Shown: one piece after another, positions 7,557-16,189 of the stretch
Numbering within the stretch: position 1 is the first letter of the stretch
Layout of the letters: every line of letters begins with the position of its first letter
NCBI GenBank assembly: GCA_934330725.1
Contig: CAKRGM010000003.1
Location: forward strand, 1-64,000
Origin: an uncultured Lachnospiraceae bacterium
Lineage (GTDB): Bacteria; Bacillota; Clostridia; Lachnospirales; Lachnospiraceae
Direction: 5' to 3'
Length of the DNA stretch: 64,000 nucleotides
Made by a program: the position numbers and the translations under genes
The notes under the pieces: generated by a model
The model's input: only the letters and a program-made list of their open reading frames with translations
What the model was told of the DNA's origin: nothing
Databases searched by the model: none

Positions 7557-9344
7557 ATGTATAGAAAATGCATGGATAAGCGAAGTGTAATAGAAATCTT
7601 CGATGAAGTTACTGAAAAATATAAGAATAAACCCGCAATCGTGTTTGAAGAGGAGTGTTTGACTTACAAAGAATTGCAAAAACGCAGTAAAGCAGTTTCT
7701 AAGTTCCTTATAGATATGGGAATTGCCAGAGAGAGTATAGTCCCATTAGTAGTAGACAGGTCTGTGGATTCCATTGTAAATATTTTTGGAATACTCAGAG
7801 CGGGTGGAGCATATCTTCCTCTGGATAATCTGTTGCCTGCCGAAAGAATTAAATATATGTTAAAAGTTTCCGGGGCAAAACAGATTTTTTGTAACACCCT
7901 GAAAGATGCAGAAACCATGAAATCCATGGGTTTAGAAGGTATTGACATGATTTCATCTGGAAATGCAAAGGACAGGGAATGTGATTGTGCATCAAAGCGG
8001 ACAGGGAACCAAAATCTTGCCTATGTAATGTTTACCTCTGGAACAGAAGGAAATCCCAAAGGTGTGATGATTCCAGACAGAGGAATTACAAGGCTGGTAC
8101 GAGATACAGACTATTTCCCCTTTAATAATAAACTGGTATTTTTACAAAGTGGAACTCTGTGTTTTGATGCAGCAACATTTGATGTATTTGGGGCACTTTT
8201 AAATGGTGCAACCCTGCATTTAACAGATAAGAAAACGCTGTTAGACAGTGAACTGTTAAGAAAAAAGCTTAGAGAATGTAATATTAATTCCATGTTTCTT
8301 ACCACACCTTTGTTTCACCAGTTAGTGAGCAGTGAGGTAGAAATATTTCAGCCGTTAGAAAATCTTATGGTTGGTGGCGATGTTTTGTTTCTGGAGGATG
8401 CACTTAAGCTCAAATCCCGATTTCCAGATATCAGACTTTTTAATGGATATGGACCAACAGAGAATACCACATTTTCAACGGTCTATGAAGTCACTGGTAA
8501 AGAGACAACAGACATTCCCATAGGCAGAACCATTGACTATTCCACCACATACATACTGGATAAGGCCGGAAAACCGGTTCCCAAAGGCAAAAGCGGCGAA
8601 TTGTATGTAGGCGGTGCAGGAGTTGCACTGGGATATATTTTGGATGAAAAGAGAACAAAAGACAGATTTTTACCGGATCCAAGCGGTGACGGTCTTATGT
8701 ACAGAACAGGTGACATGGTGATGGAAAATGAAGAGGGAAACCTCGTGTTTCTTGGCAGATGCGATTCCCAGATGAAGTACAGAGGGTATCGCATTGAGAT
8801 TGCAGAGATACAGAAAAAGATCATGAGTGAAGCTTGTGTAAAAGAATGCTTTGTTACATGTGAGACTGTAGAAAAAGAGAAGGTGCTGGTGGCTTTTGTT
8901 ACATTTGAAGAGCAAAAAGACTTGAAACAGACAGAACAGGATAAAAAAATTGCAGAACTAAGAAAGAAGCTGCTTGCAAGATTGCCGGAATATATGATTC
9001 CGCAAAGATTTATATGTATAGAAAAACTGCCCCTGAATTTAAATGGCAAGGTGGATAAGAACGTTTTAACCGACGTATTTTACAGTTCTATTTCAAAGGA
9101 ATTTCAGAGTGAAACCAGAGAAAAAGGTAATAATCCTGAGGAAAATATGTTTTGGAATATTTTGGAGAAAAATCTCAAACGCAGTGTGGAGGACCAGGAT
9201 ATGCTTTACGAGATTGGCTTAAATTCCATATCTGCAATACATATGCTGTCTGAATTTAAAAAAGCAGGACTGGATATTTCCATGAGAAATATGTTATCTG
9301 CTAAAACGGTAAAAGAATTAAGGCTTCTTGTGTGTGATGCCTGA
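7557..9344 (+). CDS. NRPS module A-PCP, aliphatic amino acid predicted
   Basis: A 595-residue stand-alone loading module. The adenylation domain (about 10-500) shows MFTSGTEGNPKG, NGYGPTEN, YRTGDMV and the terminal NLNGKVDK lysine motif. The carrier domain carries its phosphopantetheine serine at residue 557 in GLNSISA, a variant of the usual GGxS. My manual reading of the specificity pocket is D-A-F-F-M-G-G-T-F-K, near known valine/isoleucine codes such as DAFWIGGTFK. The gene opens the biosynthetic operon behind AGGAGGG, and its end overlaps the next gene. It may deliver a branched aliphatic residue in trans. Substrate confidence is moderate. Confidence 0.9.
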   Translation: MYRKCMDKRSVIEIFDEVTEKYKNKPAIVFEEECLTYKELQKRSKAVSKFLIDMGIARESIVPLVVDRSVDSIVNIFGILRAGGAYLPLDNLLPAERIKYMLKVSGAKQIFCNTLKDAETMKSMGLEGIDMISSGNAKDRECDCASKRTGNQNLAYVMFTSGTEGNPKGVMIPDRGITRLVRDTDYFPFNNKLVFLQSGTLCFDAATFDVFGALLNGATLHLTDKKTLLDSELLRKKLRECNINSMFLTTPLFHQLVSSEVEIFQPLENLMVGGDVLFLEDALKLKSRFPDIRLFNGYGPTENTTFSTVYEVTGKETTDIPIGRTIDYSTTYILDKAGKPVPKGKSGELYVGGAGVALGYILDEKRTKDRFLPDPSGDGLMYRTGDMVMENEEGNLVFLGRCDSQMKYRGYRIEIAEIQKKIMSEACVKECFVTCETVEKEKVLVAFVTFEEQKDLKQTEQDKKIAELRKKLLARLPEYMIPQRFICIEKLPLNLNGKVDKNVLTDVFYSSISKEFQSETREKGNNPEENMFWNILEKNLKRSVEDQDMLYEIGLNSISAIHMLSEFKKAGLDISMRNMLSAKTVKELRLLVCDA

Positions 9345-10119
9345 TTTAAAATGGGAGATATCGGTGAATACATTTTATGATGAGATAGATTATGAAGGGA
9401 AAGAGAAAGCCCTTATCTGTATACCTTATGGTGGTGGCTGGAGCACAATATTTAATCCATGGGAAAGCGTAATGGATGAAAGTGTTGCCATTGTTCCTGT
9501 TATGTTTCCGGGCAGAGGACCACGCATTGAGGAAGAATCCTATAGTAATCTTACAGCTTTGATTGCAGATGCAGCAAAAGAATTAAGCAGGATTAAACTG
9601 CCATTGTATATTTATGGTGGCTGTTTTGGCGGGATGTGCGGTTATGAAATTATTCGCACTTTAAGAGATGCGTATGGAATTGCAGTAAAAGGGTTTTTTA
9701 CCAATTCTTTGTATGCACCTGAAGATATAGATACCAGTGAGAAGGTGAGTGAGCTTGAGGATGCAGCCTTTATTGAAACTATAAGAAGAAAAGGAGAACT
9801 GCCGGAGGAAGTGATTCAGGATGAAGAAGTTCTGTCCTTTCTGTTAGGAGGAATCCGGGCGGATTATGCCTTATATGAATCTTATTGCTTTAACAAAAAA
9901 ACTTCCAGAGTGCTGGACACCAAAATAGGACTGTTTGTAAAAGATAAGAAGGAAATAGAATATGAAAAATACAGGAATTGGAGTAACTACAGCGTAAAAG
10001 AAATAACGTGGAATGTAGTGGAGTGTGAAAATTTATTCGATGCTTCTTCTCAGATGGAGATTGCAAAACGGATAAATCAGATATTAAAGGAGGATGACAG
10101 TGAACGAGTCAAAGAATAA
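9337..10119 (+). CDS. Type II thioesterase-like alpha/beta hydrolase with a Cys in place of the catalytic Ser
   Basis: A 260-residue stand-alone thioesterase homologue; type II enzymes strip stalled acyl groups from carrier domains. The family motif GHSMG is replaced by GGCFGG (Cys96), so the nucleophile would be cysteine and the usual histidine before it is glycine. The C-terminal GGHFF signature that carries the catalytic His is also changed (ECENLFDA). The protein may therefore be inactive, or use altered chemistry as in cysteine thioesterase domains of some NRPSs. ATG 9337 is chosen inside the overlap with the upstream gene; TTG 9328 and GTG 9334 are alternatives. A second thioesterase with an intact triad lies at 13739. 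Confidence 0.8.
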   Translation: MPDLKWEISVNTFYDEIDYEGKEKALICIPYGGGWSTIFNPWESVMDESVAIVPVMFPGRGPRIEEESYSNLTALIADAAKELSRIKLPLYIYGGCFGGMCGYEIIRTLRDAYGIAVKGFFTNSLYAPEDIDTSEKVSELEDAAFIETIRRKGELPEEVIQDEEVLSFLLGGIRADYALYESYCFNKKTSRVLDTKIGLFVKDKKEIEYEKYRNWSNYSVKEITWNVVECENLFDASSQMEIAKRINQILKEDDSERVKE

Positions 10120-11863
10120 GAAAGAAAAAGTAGGTGTGAAATACCTTCTTTCTCTTGCGGATAAAGAGAATAAACGAAAGATATATGTATCTATGGGCAT
10201 GAGTGTGCTTTCCGGACTTGTCTCTTTTGTACCATATATATCTATATTTAAGTGCGTGGCGGCAATGTTTAATAAAAGTAGTGATTATCAGGAAATGTTT
10301 ATCTGGGGAATTATAGCTCTGGTATCCATTGTATTGCGATTTTTGTTCCAGGGAATTTCTTTGTCCCTGTCCCATGTGGGAGCATATGACGTGCTGTACA
10401 GTGTAAGAAAGAGACTATGTAATCATATAGGTAAAATTAATCTTGGTTTCTTTACAGACAACAGTATTGGTGAGATTAAGAGAGTGTTAATGGAAGATGT
10501 TGAAAGACTGGAAATATTTTTGGCACATCAGCTTCCTGACATTGTATCAGCCATTGTGGTACCTGTTACCGTATTAATATTTTTGTTTTCTGTAAATGTA
10601 CCAATGACATTGATGATGATAGTTCCGATTATTTTAACCTTTTGTCTTCAGGCGTTGGAAATGCTGGTGGCAAAGGATGTAATTGCAGAAATTCCTAATA
10701 TCGTGGGAAGACTTAACTCAGGAATTATGCAATTTATAAGTGGAATGACAGTAATGAAAACTTATAACCTGACAGCGGATTCGTATAAAAGCTTTAGTGA
10801 TGCAGTGACTGGATATGACGAGATATGGGAAGATACTGCAAAAAAAATTGCACCAATAGGTGGTGTTTTAAAATGTTTAATAGAGTCAGGAGTGTTATTT
10901 ACCATGCCTCTGGGAGGATATCTTTATCTTAATGGTAATTTGGGATTAGAAGATTATATCTTTTTTATGGTAATGGGAATCGTATTTTTATCCTCTTTTA
11001 ATAACATACTGAATTTTGCCCAGATTTTCAGTCAGATTTCCTCTGGTATAGAGAGAGTAAGAGATGTAATGGCAATTGATGAGATAAATGGTGGAACAGT
11101 TGAGATTACCAATCAGAAGGGACTGGAAATTGAGTTTAGAGACGTAGATTTTTCTTATAAGGATACAGAGAGAAAAGTGCTTGAGAATATTTCCACAGTT
11201 CTGCCAGAAGGAAAGCTTACGGCATTTGTGGGAGAATCAGGAGCGGGTAAATCCACAGCAGCACAGCTGATTCCGAGATTCTGGGATGTAAGCAGGGGAA
11301 ATATTTACATTGAAGGAACAGATATAAGAGATATATCAGTGAAAAATCTTATGGATAATATGTCTTTTGTGTTCCAGGAAGCCTTTGTTTTAAATGATAC
11401 GGTGTATGCCAACATTGTAATTGGTAAGGACGATGCCACAAAAGAAGAAGTATATGCTGCGGCAAAGGCTGCGCAGATCCATGATTTTATTATGAGTCTC
11501 CCGGATGGATATGACACAAAAATGGGAACAGAAGGAGTGAAGTTCTCAGGAGGAGAAAGACAGAGATTATGTATCGCAAGAGCTATATTAAAGGATGCAC
11601 CGATTGTAGTGTTTGATGAGGCAACAAGTTTTACTGATGGAGAAAATGAGCATAAGATTCAGCTTGCATTAAATAAATTGCTGGAAGGAAAGACAACAAT
11701 TATGGTGGCACACAGACTGCATACAATTATGGATGCAGCAAAAATCTGCGTATTCAGGGAAGGAAGAATCGTAGAAGAGGGAACCCACCAGACGTTGCTT
11801 GAGAAAAATGGAGAATATGCCCGTTTATGGACGAAATATAGTGAGGATTTAAAGAATGATTAA
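10100..11863 (+). CDS. ABC half-transporter, YbtP-like (permease plus ATPase)
   Basis: A 587-residue exporter-fold half-transporter with six membrane helices (about 25-310) followed by an ATPase: Walker A GESGAGKST, signature FSGGERQRL, Walker B IVVFDEATS. The sequence after Walker B, SFTDGENE, resembles the DEATAFxDxENE hallmark of YbtP/YbtQ and IrtA/IrtB, which import siderophores although built like exporters. GTG 10100 is preferred over ATG 10094 because AAAGGAGG ends at 10093, leaving 6 nt before the GTG. It overlaps the second half-transporter by 8 nt, so the two should form a heterodimer. Export of the product cannot be excluded. Confidence 0.85.
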   Translation: MNESKNKKEKVGVKYLLSLADKENKRKIYVSMGMSVLSGLVSFVPYISIFKCVAAMFNKSSDYQEMFIWGIIALVSIVLRFLFQGISLSLSHVGAYDVLYSVRKRLCNHIGKINLGFFTDNSIGEIKRVLMEDVERLEIFLAHQLPDIVSAIVVPVTVLIFLFSVNVPMTLMMIVPIILTFCLQALEMLVAKDVIAEIPNIVGRLNSGIMQFISGMTVMKTYNLTADSYKSFSDAVTGYDEIWEDTAKKIAPIGGVLKCLIESGVLFTMPLGGYLYLNGNLGLEDYIFFMVMGIVFLSSFNNILNFAQIFSQISSGIERVRDVMAIDEINGGTVEITNQKGLEIEFRDVDFSYKDTERKVLENISTVLPEGKLTAFVGESGAGKSTAAQLIPRFWDVSRGNIYIEGTDIRDISVKNLMDNMSFVFQEAFVLNDTVYANIVIGKDDATKEEVYAAAKAAQIHDFIMSLPDGYDTKMGTEGVKFSGGERQRLCIARAILKDAPIVVFDEATSFTDGENEHKIQLALNKLLEGKTTIMVAHRLHTIMDAAKICVFREGRIVEEGTHQTLLEKNGEYARLWTKYSEDLKND

Positions 11864-13595
11864 AGATATAAAAAGATTGATGGGAAAAGATTCAAATAAA
11901 TTAATACTTCCGGTTACATTATCGGTAATTGATTCCCTGCTGAATTCCTGCATGTACGGTGTAATGTTGCTGGTATTTGCAGCGTTGGCAGATGGAAGTT
12001 TTAGTTTTGATAAGTTAAAGCTTTTTTTGGGAGCACTGGTTTGTATCTTTGTGGTTCGTTGTATCATACAGGCGATAGGCTTTACAGATATTCAGTGTCT
12101 TGGCGCCAATGTTTCAAGAAAGTTAAGACTTAAGCTGGGAAACCATATTAGAGAACTTAATCTTGGATATTTTAACAATAACAGTATCGGAAGATTAAAT
12201 GGAGTGCTTACTACAGATGTATCTGATTACGAAACCATAGTAACTCATTGTCTGTGTGACGTAATCAAGGTGGTATCTTTTGGAATTTTATCTGTTGCTT
12301 TCCTGTTTTACATTAACTGGATTTTTGCACTGGTAATGCTATTGATTGTTGCAGTGGCAATTCCGTTTTTGCTGAAATCAGGAAAAACATCAAAGGCCAG
12401 CATTTCTGTATTAAAATCTGCTAAATCAGATGTGGTTACAAGAATTGTAGAATATGTAAATGGAATTAAAACTTTCCGTTTATACAACCTGACTGGAGAA
12501 ACTTTTTCTGCATTGGATGAGGATCTGAAAAAATTAAGAAAAGCTTCTGTAAGGTCAGAATTATCTGTATTGCCGTTATCTATGGCGTTTTATGTTATCA
12601 CAGCAATCATGGTTCCGGCAGCAATTATTTTAGGTGGTTATCTGTACAAAACAGGACAGATACAGGCAGCAGAATTTGTCCTCAGCCTGTTTGTGACAGT
12701 GTCTCTTGCAAATATTCTTGGAGTGTTAAGCTCACTGTATCCACAGATTAAATCAATTACAAAGGCAACAGAAAATGTGTGTGAAATTTTAGAGGAAAAA
12801 ACATTTGATTATGATAAGAAAAATACATCTCTGAAGAAATTTGACATTACATACGACAATGTAAGCTTCTCATATTCTGATGATGTAAAAGTATTAGACG
12901 GAGTAAGTTTTACGGTAAAACAGGGAACAACTACTGCATTGGTTGGACCTTCCGGTTCAGGTAAAACAACCATTACAAGTCTGTTATCAAGATTTTGGGA
13001 TGTAACGGATGGCAGCATCAGGATAGATGGAATTGATATCAGAGACATTTCTCCGGATGTGCTTACAAAATATATGGCGATTGTTTTCCAGGATGTGTAT
13101 CTTTTGAATGATACCATTATGAATAATATCAGAATTGGTAATCCTAAGGCCAGTGATGAACAGGTATATGCAGCGGCAAAAGCTGCATGCTGTCACGAAT
13201 TTATTGAAAAGCTGGAACATGGTTATGACACCATGTTAGGAGAAGGAGGAGCCGGCTTATCTGGTGGAGAAAAGCAGAGAATTTCCATTGCAAGAGCACT
13301 TTTAAAAGATGCCCCGATTATCCTTTTGGATGAAACAACATCTAATCTGGATGCAGATAATGAGAAGGAAATTAATATGGCATTTAAGCGTTTGATGAAA
13401 GATAAGACAGTGCTGGTAATTGCACATAAACTGGGTACTATCAGAGGCGCAGACAATATTCTTGTTCTTAAAGAAGGAAAAATTATTGAACAGGGTAATC
13501 ACGAAACATTGTTAAAGCGTGGCGGCTGGTATGCGGATGTTTGTACAGAACAGGAAAAGGCCAGAGAGTGGAGAGTAAGTACAGTTGAGGAGTAA
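11856..13595 (+). CDS. ABC half-transporter, YbtQ-like (permease plus ATPase)
   Basis: A 579-residue partner of the preceding half-transporter. It has about six membrane helices, then Walker A GPSGSGKTT, signature LSGGEKQRI and Walker B IILLDETTSNLD with ADNEKE after it. ATPase motifs are intact. The start overlaps the upstream gene by 8 nt, indicating coupled translation and equal amounts. Its stop at 13595 is followed at once by a dispersed structured repeat that precedes the next thioesterase gene. Family knowledge points to uptake of a metal-chelate; the substrate here is inferred only from context. Confidence 0.85.
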   Translation: MIKDIKRLMGKDSNKLILPVTLSVIDSLLNSCMYGVMLLVFAALADGSFSFDKLKLFLGALVCIFVVRCIIQAIGFTDIQCLGANVSRKLRLKLGNHIRELNLGYFNNNSIGRLNGVLTTDVSDYETIVTHCLCDVIKVVSFGILSVAFLFYINWIFALVMLLIVAVAIPFLLKSGKTSKASISVLKSAKSDVVTRIVEYVNGIKTFRLYNLTGETFSALDEDLKKLRKASVRSELSVLPLSMAFYVITAIMVPAAIILGGYLYKTGQIQAAEFVLSLFVTVSLANILGVLSSLYPQIKSITKATENVCEILEEKTFDYDKKNTSLKKFDITYDNVSFSYSDDVKVLDGVSFTVKQGTTTALVGPSGSGKTTITSLLSRFWDVTDGSIRIDGIDIRDISPDVLTKYMAIVFQDVYLLNDTIMNNIRIGNPKASDEQVYAAAKAACCHEFIEKLEHGYDTMLGEGGAGLSGGEKQRISIARALLKDAPIILLDETTSNLDADNEKEINMAFKRLMKDKTVLVIAHKLGTIRGADNILVLKEGKIIEQGNHETLLKRGGWYADVCTEQEKAREWRVSTVEE

Positions 13596-13596
13596 T

Positions 13597-13738
13597 GTGA
13601 AAAATCACGCTGATGCAGCGATTTTTTACACAGCTATTTGTGCCACAGGCGTCACAAAGTAGCCATAATCGCAGAGCTGAATCTGGAATTCAGCTCGCGG
13701 TTTCTTCGACGCAAAGCGTATGCGGAATGGAGATTAGC
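13597..13738 (+). repeat. Dispersed structured repeat, copy A
   Basis: The element begins GTGAAAAATCACGCTGATGC and ends GGAGATTAGC directly before the ATG of the next gene. Inner stems include CTATTTGTG with CACAAAGTAG, and GAGCTGAAT with ATTCAGCTC. It shares start, end and stem layout with copies at 36631 and 56476, but the loop sequences have changed. The end of the element supplies the ribosome binding site of the thioesterase gene. Confidence 0.65.
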
Positions 13739-14461
13739 ATGAATAATATATGGATAAAAAGAATCAGTGGTCATAATGAAAAGGTAAGAATGTTCTGTTT
13801 CCCCCACGCAGGGGCAGGAGCTTATGTGTATTCTAACTGGAAGGATACGCTAAGCAGGGAAATTAGTCTGTATGCGGTTCAGCTGCCGGGAAGGGAGAAA
13901 AGGATTCGGGAGCCTTTAATCAGTGATGCTGAAATCTTATGCAATCAGGTGGTGGATAATATAAAGGAGGAACTTACATTTCCTTATGTGTTATTTGGAC
14001 ACAGCATGGGAGGAATCCTTGTCTATGAAACCTTAAGGCAGATTATGATAAGAAAACTTCCTTTGCCAAAATGTATTATTATGTCAGCCACGAGCCTGAA
14101 TGGATTTAAGGATATTCCTGACATTGATAAATTTGATGATGATGAGCTTGCAGGCTATTTGTATGAGATGGGAGGAACTTCCAGGGAACTGTTAGATAAC
14201 GACGGATTTCGGGAATGTTTTTTCCCAATCATAAGAAATGATTATAAACTGGTAAGGGAATACAAATGTTGCCCGGTAACAGTTCCGGTACCTATCATTG
14301 CATTATCTGGTTCGGATGATATTTATGTAGAGCGGAAAAAGCAGGAGCTGCTTAATAATCTTACGGAAAAATTCAAGATGATAGACATGAAGGGCGGACA
14401 TTTCTTTATTGAAAATACCAATATGATGTGCGATACCCTGAATAAGATTGTTTTATCCTGA
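13739..14461 (+). CDS. Type II thioesterase (alpha/beta hydrolase), intact triad
   Basis: A 240-residue stand-alone thioesterase that should clear mis-primed or stalled carriers of the assembly line, or release the product. It has the nucleophile motif LFGHSMGG (Ser89), the acid region ALSGSDDIYV, and the terminal histidine in KGGHFFIE. The frame is open from 13613, but ATG 13739 is chosen because GGAGA stands 6 nt before it and the family N-terminus (RMFCFPHAGAGAYVY) then begins at the expected distance. The upstream extension is repeat DNA. The next gene starts about 20 nt after the stop. Confidence 0.9.
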   Translation: MNNIWIKRISGHNEKVRMFCFPHAGAGAYVYSNWKDTLSREISLYAVQLPGREKRIREPLISDAEILCNQVVDNIKEELTFPYVLFGHSMGGILVYETLRQIMIRKLPLPKCIIMSATSLNGFKDIPDIDKFDDDELAGYLYEMGGTSRELLDNDGFRECFFPIIRNDYKLVREYKCCPVTVPVPIIALSGSDDIYVERKKQELLNNLTEKFKMIDMKGGHFFIENTNMMCDTLNKIVLS

Positions 14462-14481
14462 CGTGGAAAGGAACTTAGAAG

Positions 14482-16179
14482 ATGGTTGATAAGATAAAAG
14501 AAAAATATCTTAGTTTAAGGGAAGAGGACAGAAATAAGTTTGCAGATAAGTTGAAAAGAGAGGGAAAAAGATACGGCGTGTTTCCCTTAAGCAGCCTTCA
14601 GGACACTCTGTTATATGCGTATCTTACGGATCAACAGGACACATCCTACAACATAAGAATGAAGCTTGGATTTTCAGAACAGTTACAGATAGATGTATTA
14701 AAGCAGTCTTTGGACTATGTAGTAGCAGTGAATACATCCTTAAGAAGTAAGCTTTTAATTTTGCAGGATACCTGTTTTCAGATTGTTGAAAAGCCTTATT
14801 CGGTACAGCTTCCGGTGACGGAAGGAACTGCTTCTTACATAGATAGCTGCCTGCAAACTTCTGATAGGGCGTTTGATTTACAACAGGAATACCCAATTTG
14901 GTTTCAAATGTTTAAAAATGTAAAAGATAATGAGTATATTCTGGTGCTTACGGCACATCACATATTTACCGATGGCTGGTCATTTGAGATTCTGGTAAAA
15001 GAAATCCGGGAGAAATATATAGAACTTTGTCAGGAAACAACAGAAAACATGGCAGAGAAAAAGAGAAGCTATGGAGAGATTTATATGGACAGAGCTGCCT
15101 CGCAGACTGCGGATGCCTATTGGGAGAAACAGTTAAAGGATGGAATGCATAAAGTTGACTTTGAAAGAATAAGCCGCAAGTTACAGATAACACATCAGAT
15201 GGGCAAAACAGAGCAGAAAGATAAGTGTAAGATTAACCGGAGCGTAAATCTCGCCCCAAAAGATATGGTGGATAAATTGGCTGTGCAGTATGGAGTTTCC
15301 GCCTACGTGGTACTGCTAAGTGTGTATTTAGATGCCTTACATCAACTGTCCGGAAAAGAATCTGTATCCACTGCCATTGCAGTACTTAACAGAACTACCA
15401 AAGAAGAATTGGAATCTGTGGGATTATATGCCACGTTGGTTCCTGTTTTAAGCAGTTTCAAGACGGAAACGGTAAACGAAAGACTTGCTCATATGAAGGA
15501 AGAGGTAAGAAATGCTATTGCATATGCAAATGTGGATCAGCGAAAATTAATTAACTTATTAATGAGCCAGGACACTTCAGAAGAAATGTACAGCAATGCA
15601 TTTTTATTCTCGGAACAGTCACGCGAAAAGGAAGAACTGGGAAATACCGGGGTATGGATGATTCCTGAAAATATAGATAACAGCAGAAATATACAGTATG
15701 ACCTGCTTTGCAGCATAAATTTAACAGGAAATCAGTATGTACTCAGCATGGATTACCGCCAGAAGAAGATATGCAAAGAGTTAATAGAAGAATTTGAAAC
15801 TTTGTATTTGAAGGTATTTCACGAGTATGCAGATGGAATCCGGGGTACAATGGAAACTTTAAAAACAGGGGAAGTACCTGTTTGTAATAAGGAAATGCAT
15901 GAGGCAGGTAAGGAGACAGAGATAACCTTTGAAGACTGCAGGGAAGATAAAGTGGAAAGTTGTACAGAAAGGTTAAGTGCTATCTGGAAAAATTTGTTAG
16001 GGCATGATGCCTTTGAACCATCGGATAATTTTTTTGCAGTGGGAGGTAATTCTTTACTTGCCATAAAACTGCTAAGACAGATGAATGAAAGTTTTGGTGT
16101 AAATTTAAAGATAACAGATATATTTAAATACCATTCTTTAGGTGCTATGAGCCAGCACCTTGTAACATTAGAGGAATAG
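14482..16179 (+). CDS. NRPS condensation plus carrier protein (C-PCP)
   Basis: A 565-residue protein lacking an adenylation domain. The condensation domain (about 33-460) has the catalytic AHHIFTDGWS, with His159-His160 and Asp164-Gly165 intact. The carrier serine is Ser524 in AVGGNSLL. Without its own A domain, the carrier must be loaded in trans, for instance by one of the stand-alone A-PCP or ligase proteins of the locus, or the C domain must pass a chain to a carrier on another protein. It follows the thioesterase by 20 nt and is followed by the first ketosynthase gene after 10 nt, one operon. Confidence 0.9.
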   Translation: MVDKIKEKYLSLREEDRNKFADKLKREGKRYGVFPLSSLQDTLLYAYLTDQQDTSYNIRMKLGFSEQLQIDVLKQSLDYVVAVNTSLRSKLLILQDTCFQIVEKPYSVQLPVTEGTASYIDSCLQTSDRAFDLQQEYPIWFQMFKNVKDNEYILVLTAHHIFTDGWSFEILVKEIREKYIELCQETTENMAEKKRSYGEIYMDRAASQTADAYWEKQLKDGMHKVDFERISRKLQITHQMGKTEQKDKCKINRSVNLAPKDMVDKLAVQYGVSAYVVLLSVYLDALHQLSGKESVSTAIAVLNRTTKEELESVGLYATLVPVLSSFKTETVNERLAHMKEEVRNAIAYANVDQRKLINLLMSQDTSEEMYSNAFLFSEQSREKEELGNTGVWMIPENIDNSRNIQYDLLCSINLTGNQYVLSMDYRQKKICKELIEEFETLYLKVFHEYADGIRGTMETLKTGEVPVCNKEMHEAGKETEITFEDCREDKVESCTERLSAIWKNLLGHDAFEPSDNFFAVGGNSLLAIKLLRQMNESFGVNLKITDIFKYHSLGAMSQHLVTLEE

Positions 16180-16189
16180 GAGGAAGAGA

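Noticed and set aside
8537..9049. 170-codon open frame on the minus strand inside the first NRPS gene.
   Set aside because: It mirrors the plus-strand A domain, has no ribosome site and its sequence is low-complexity Ser/Phe, so it is a shadow.
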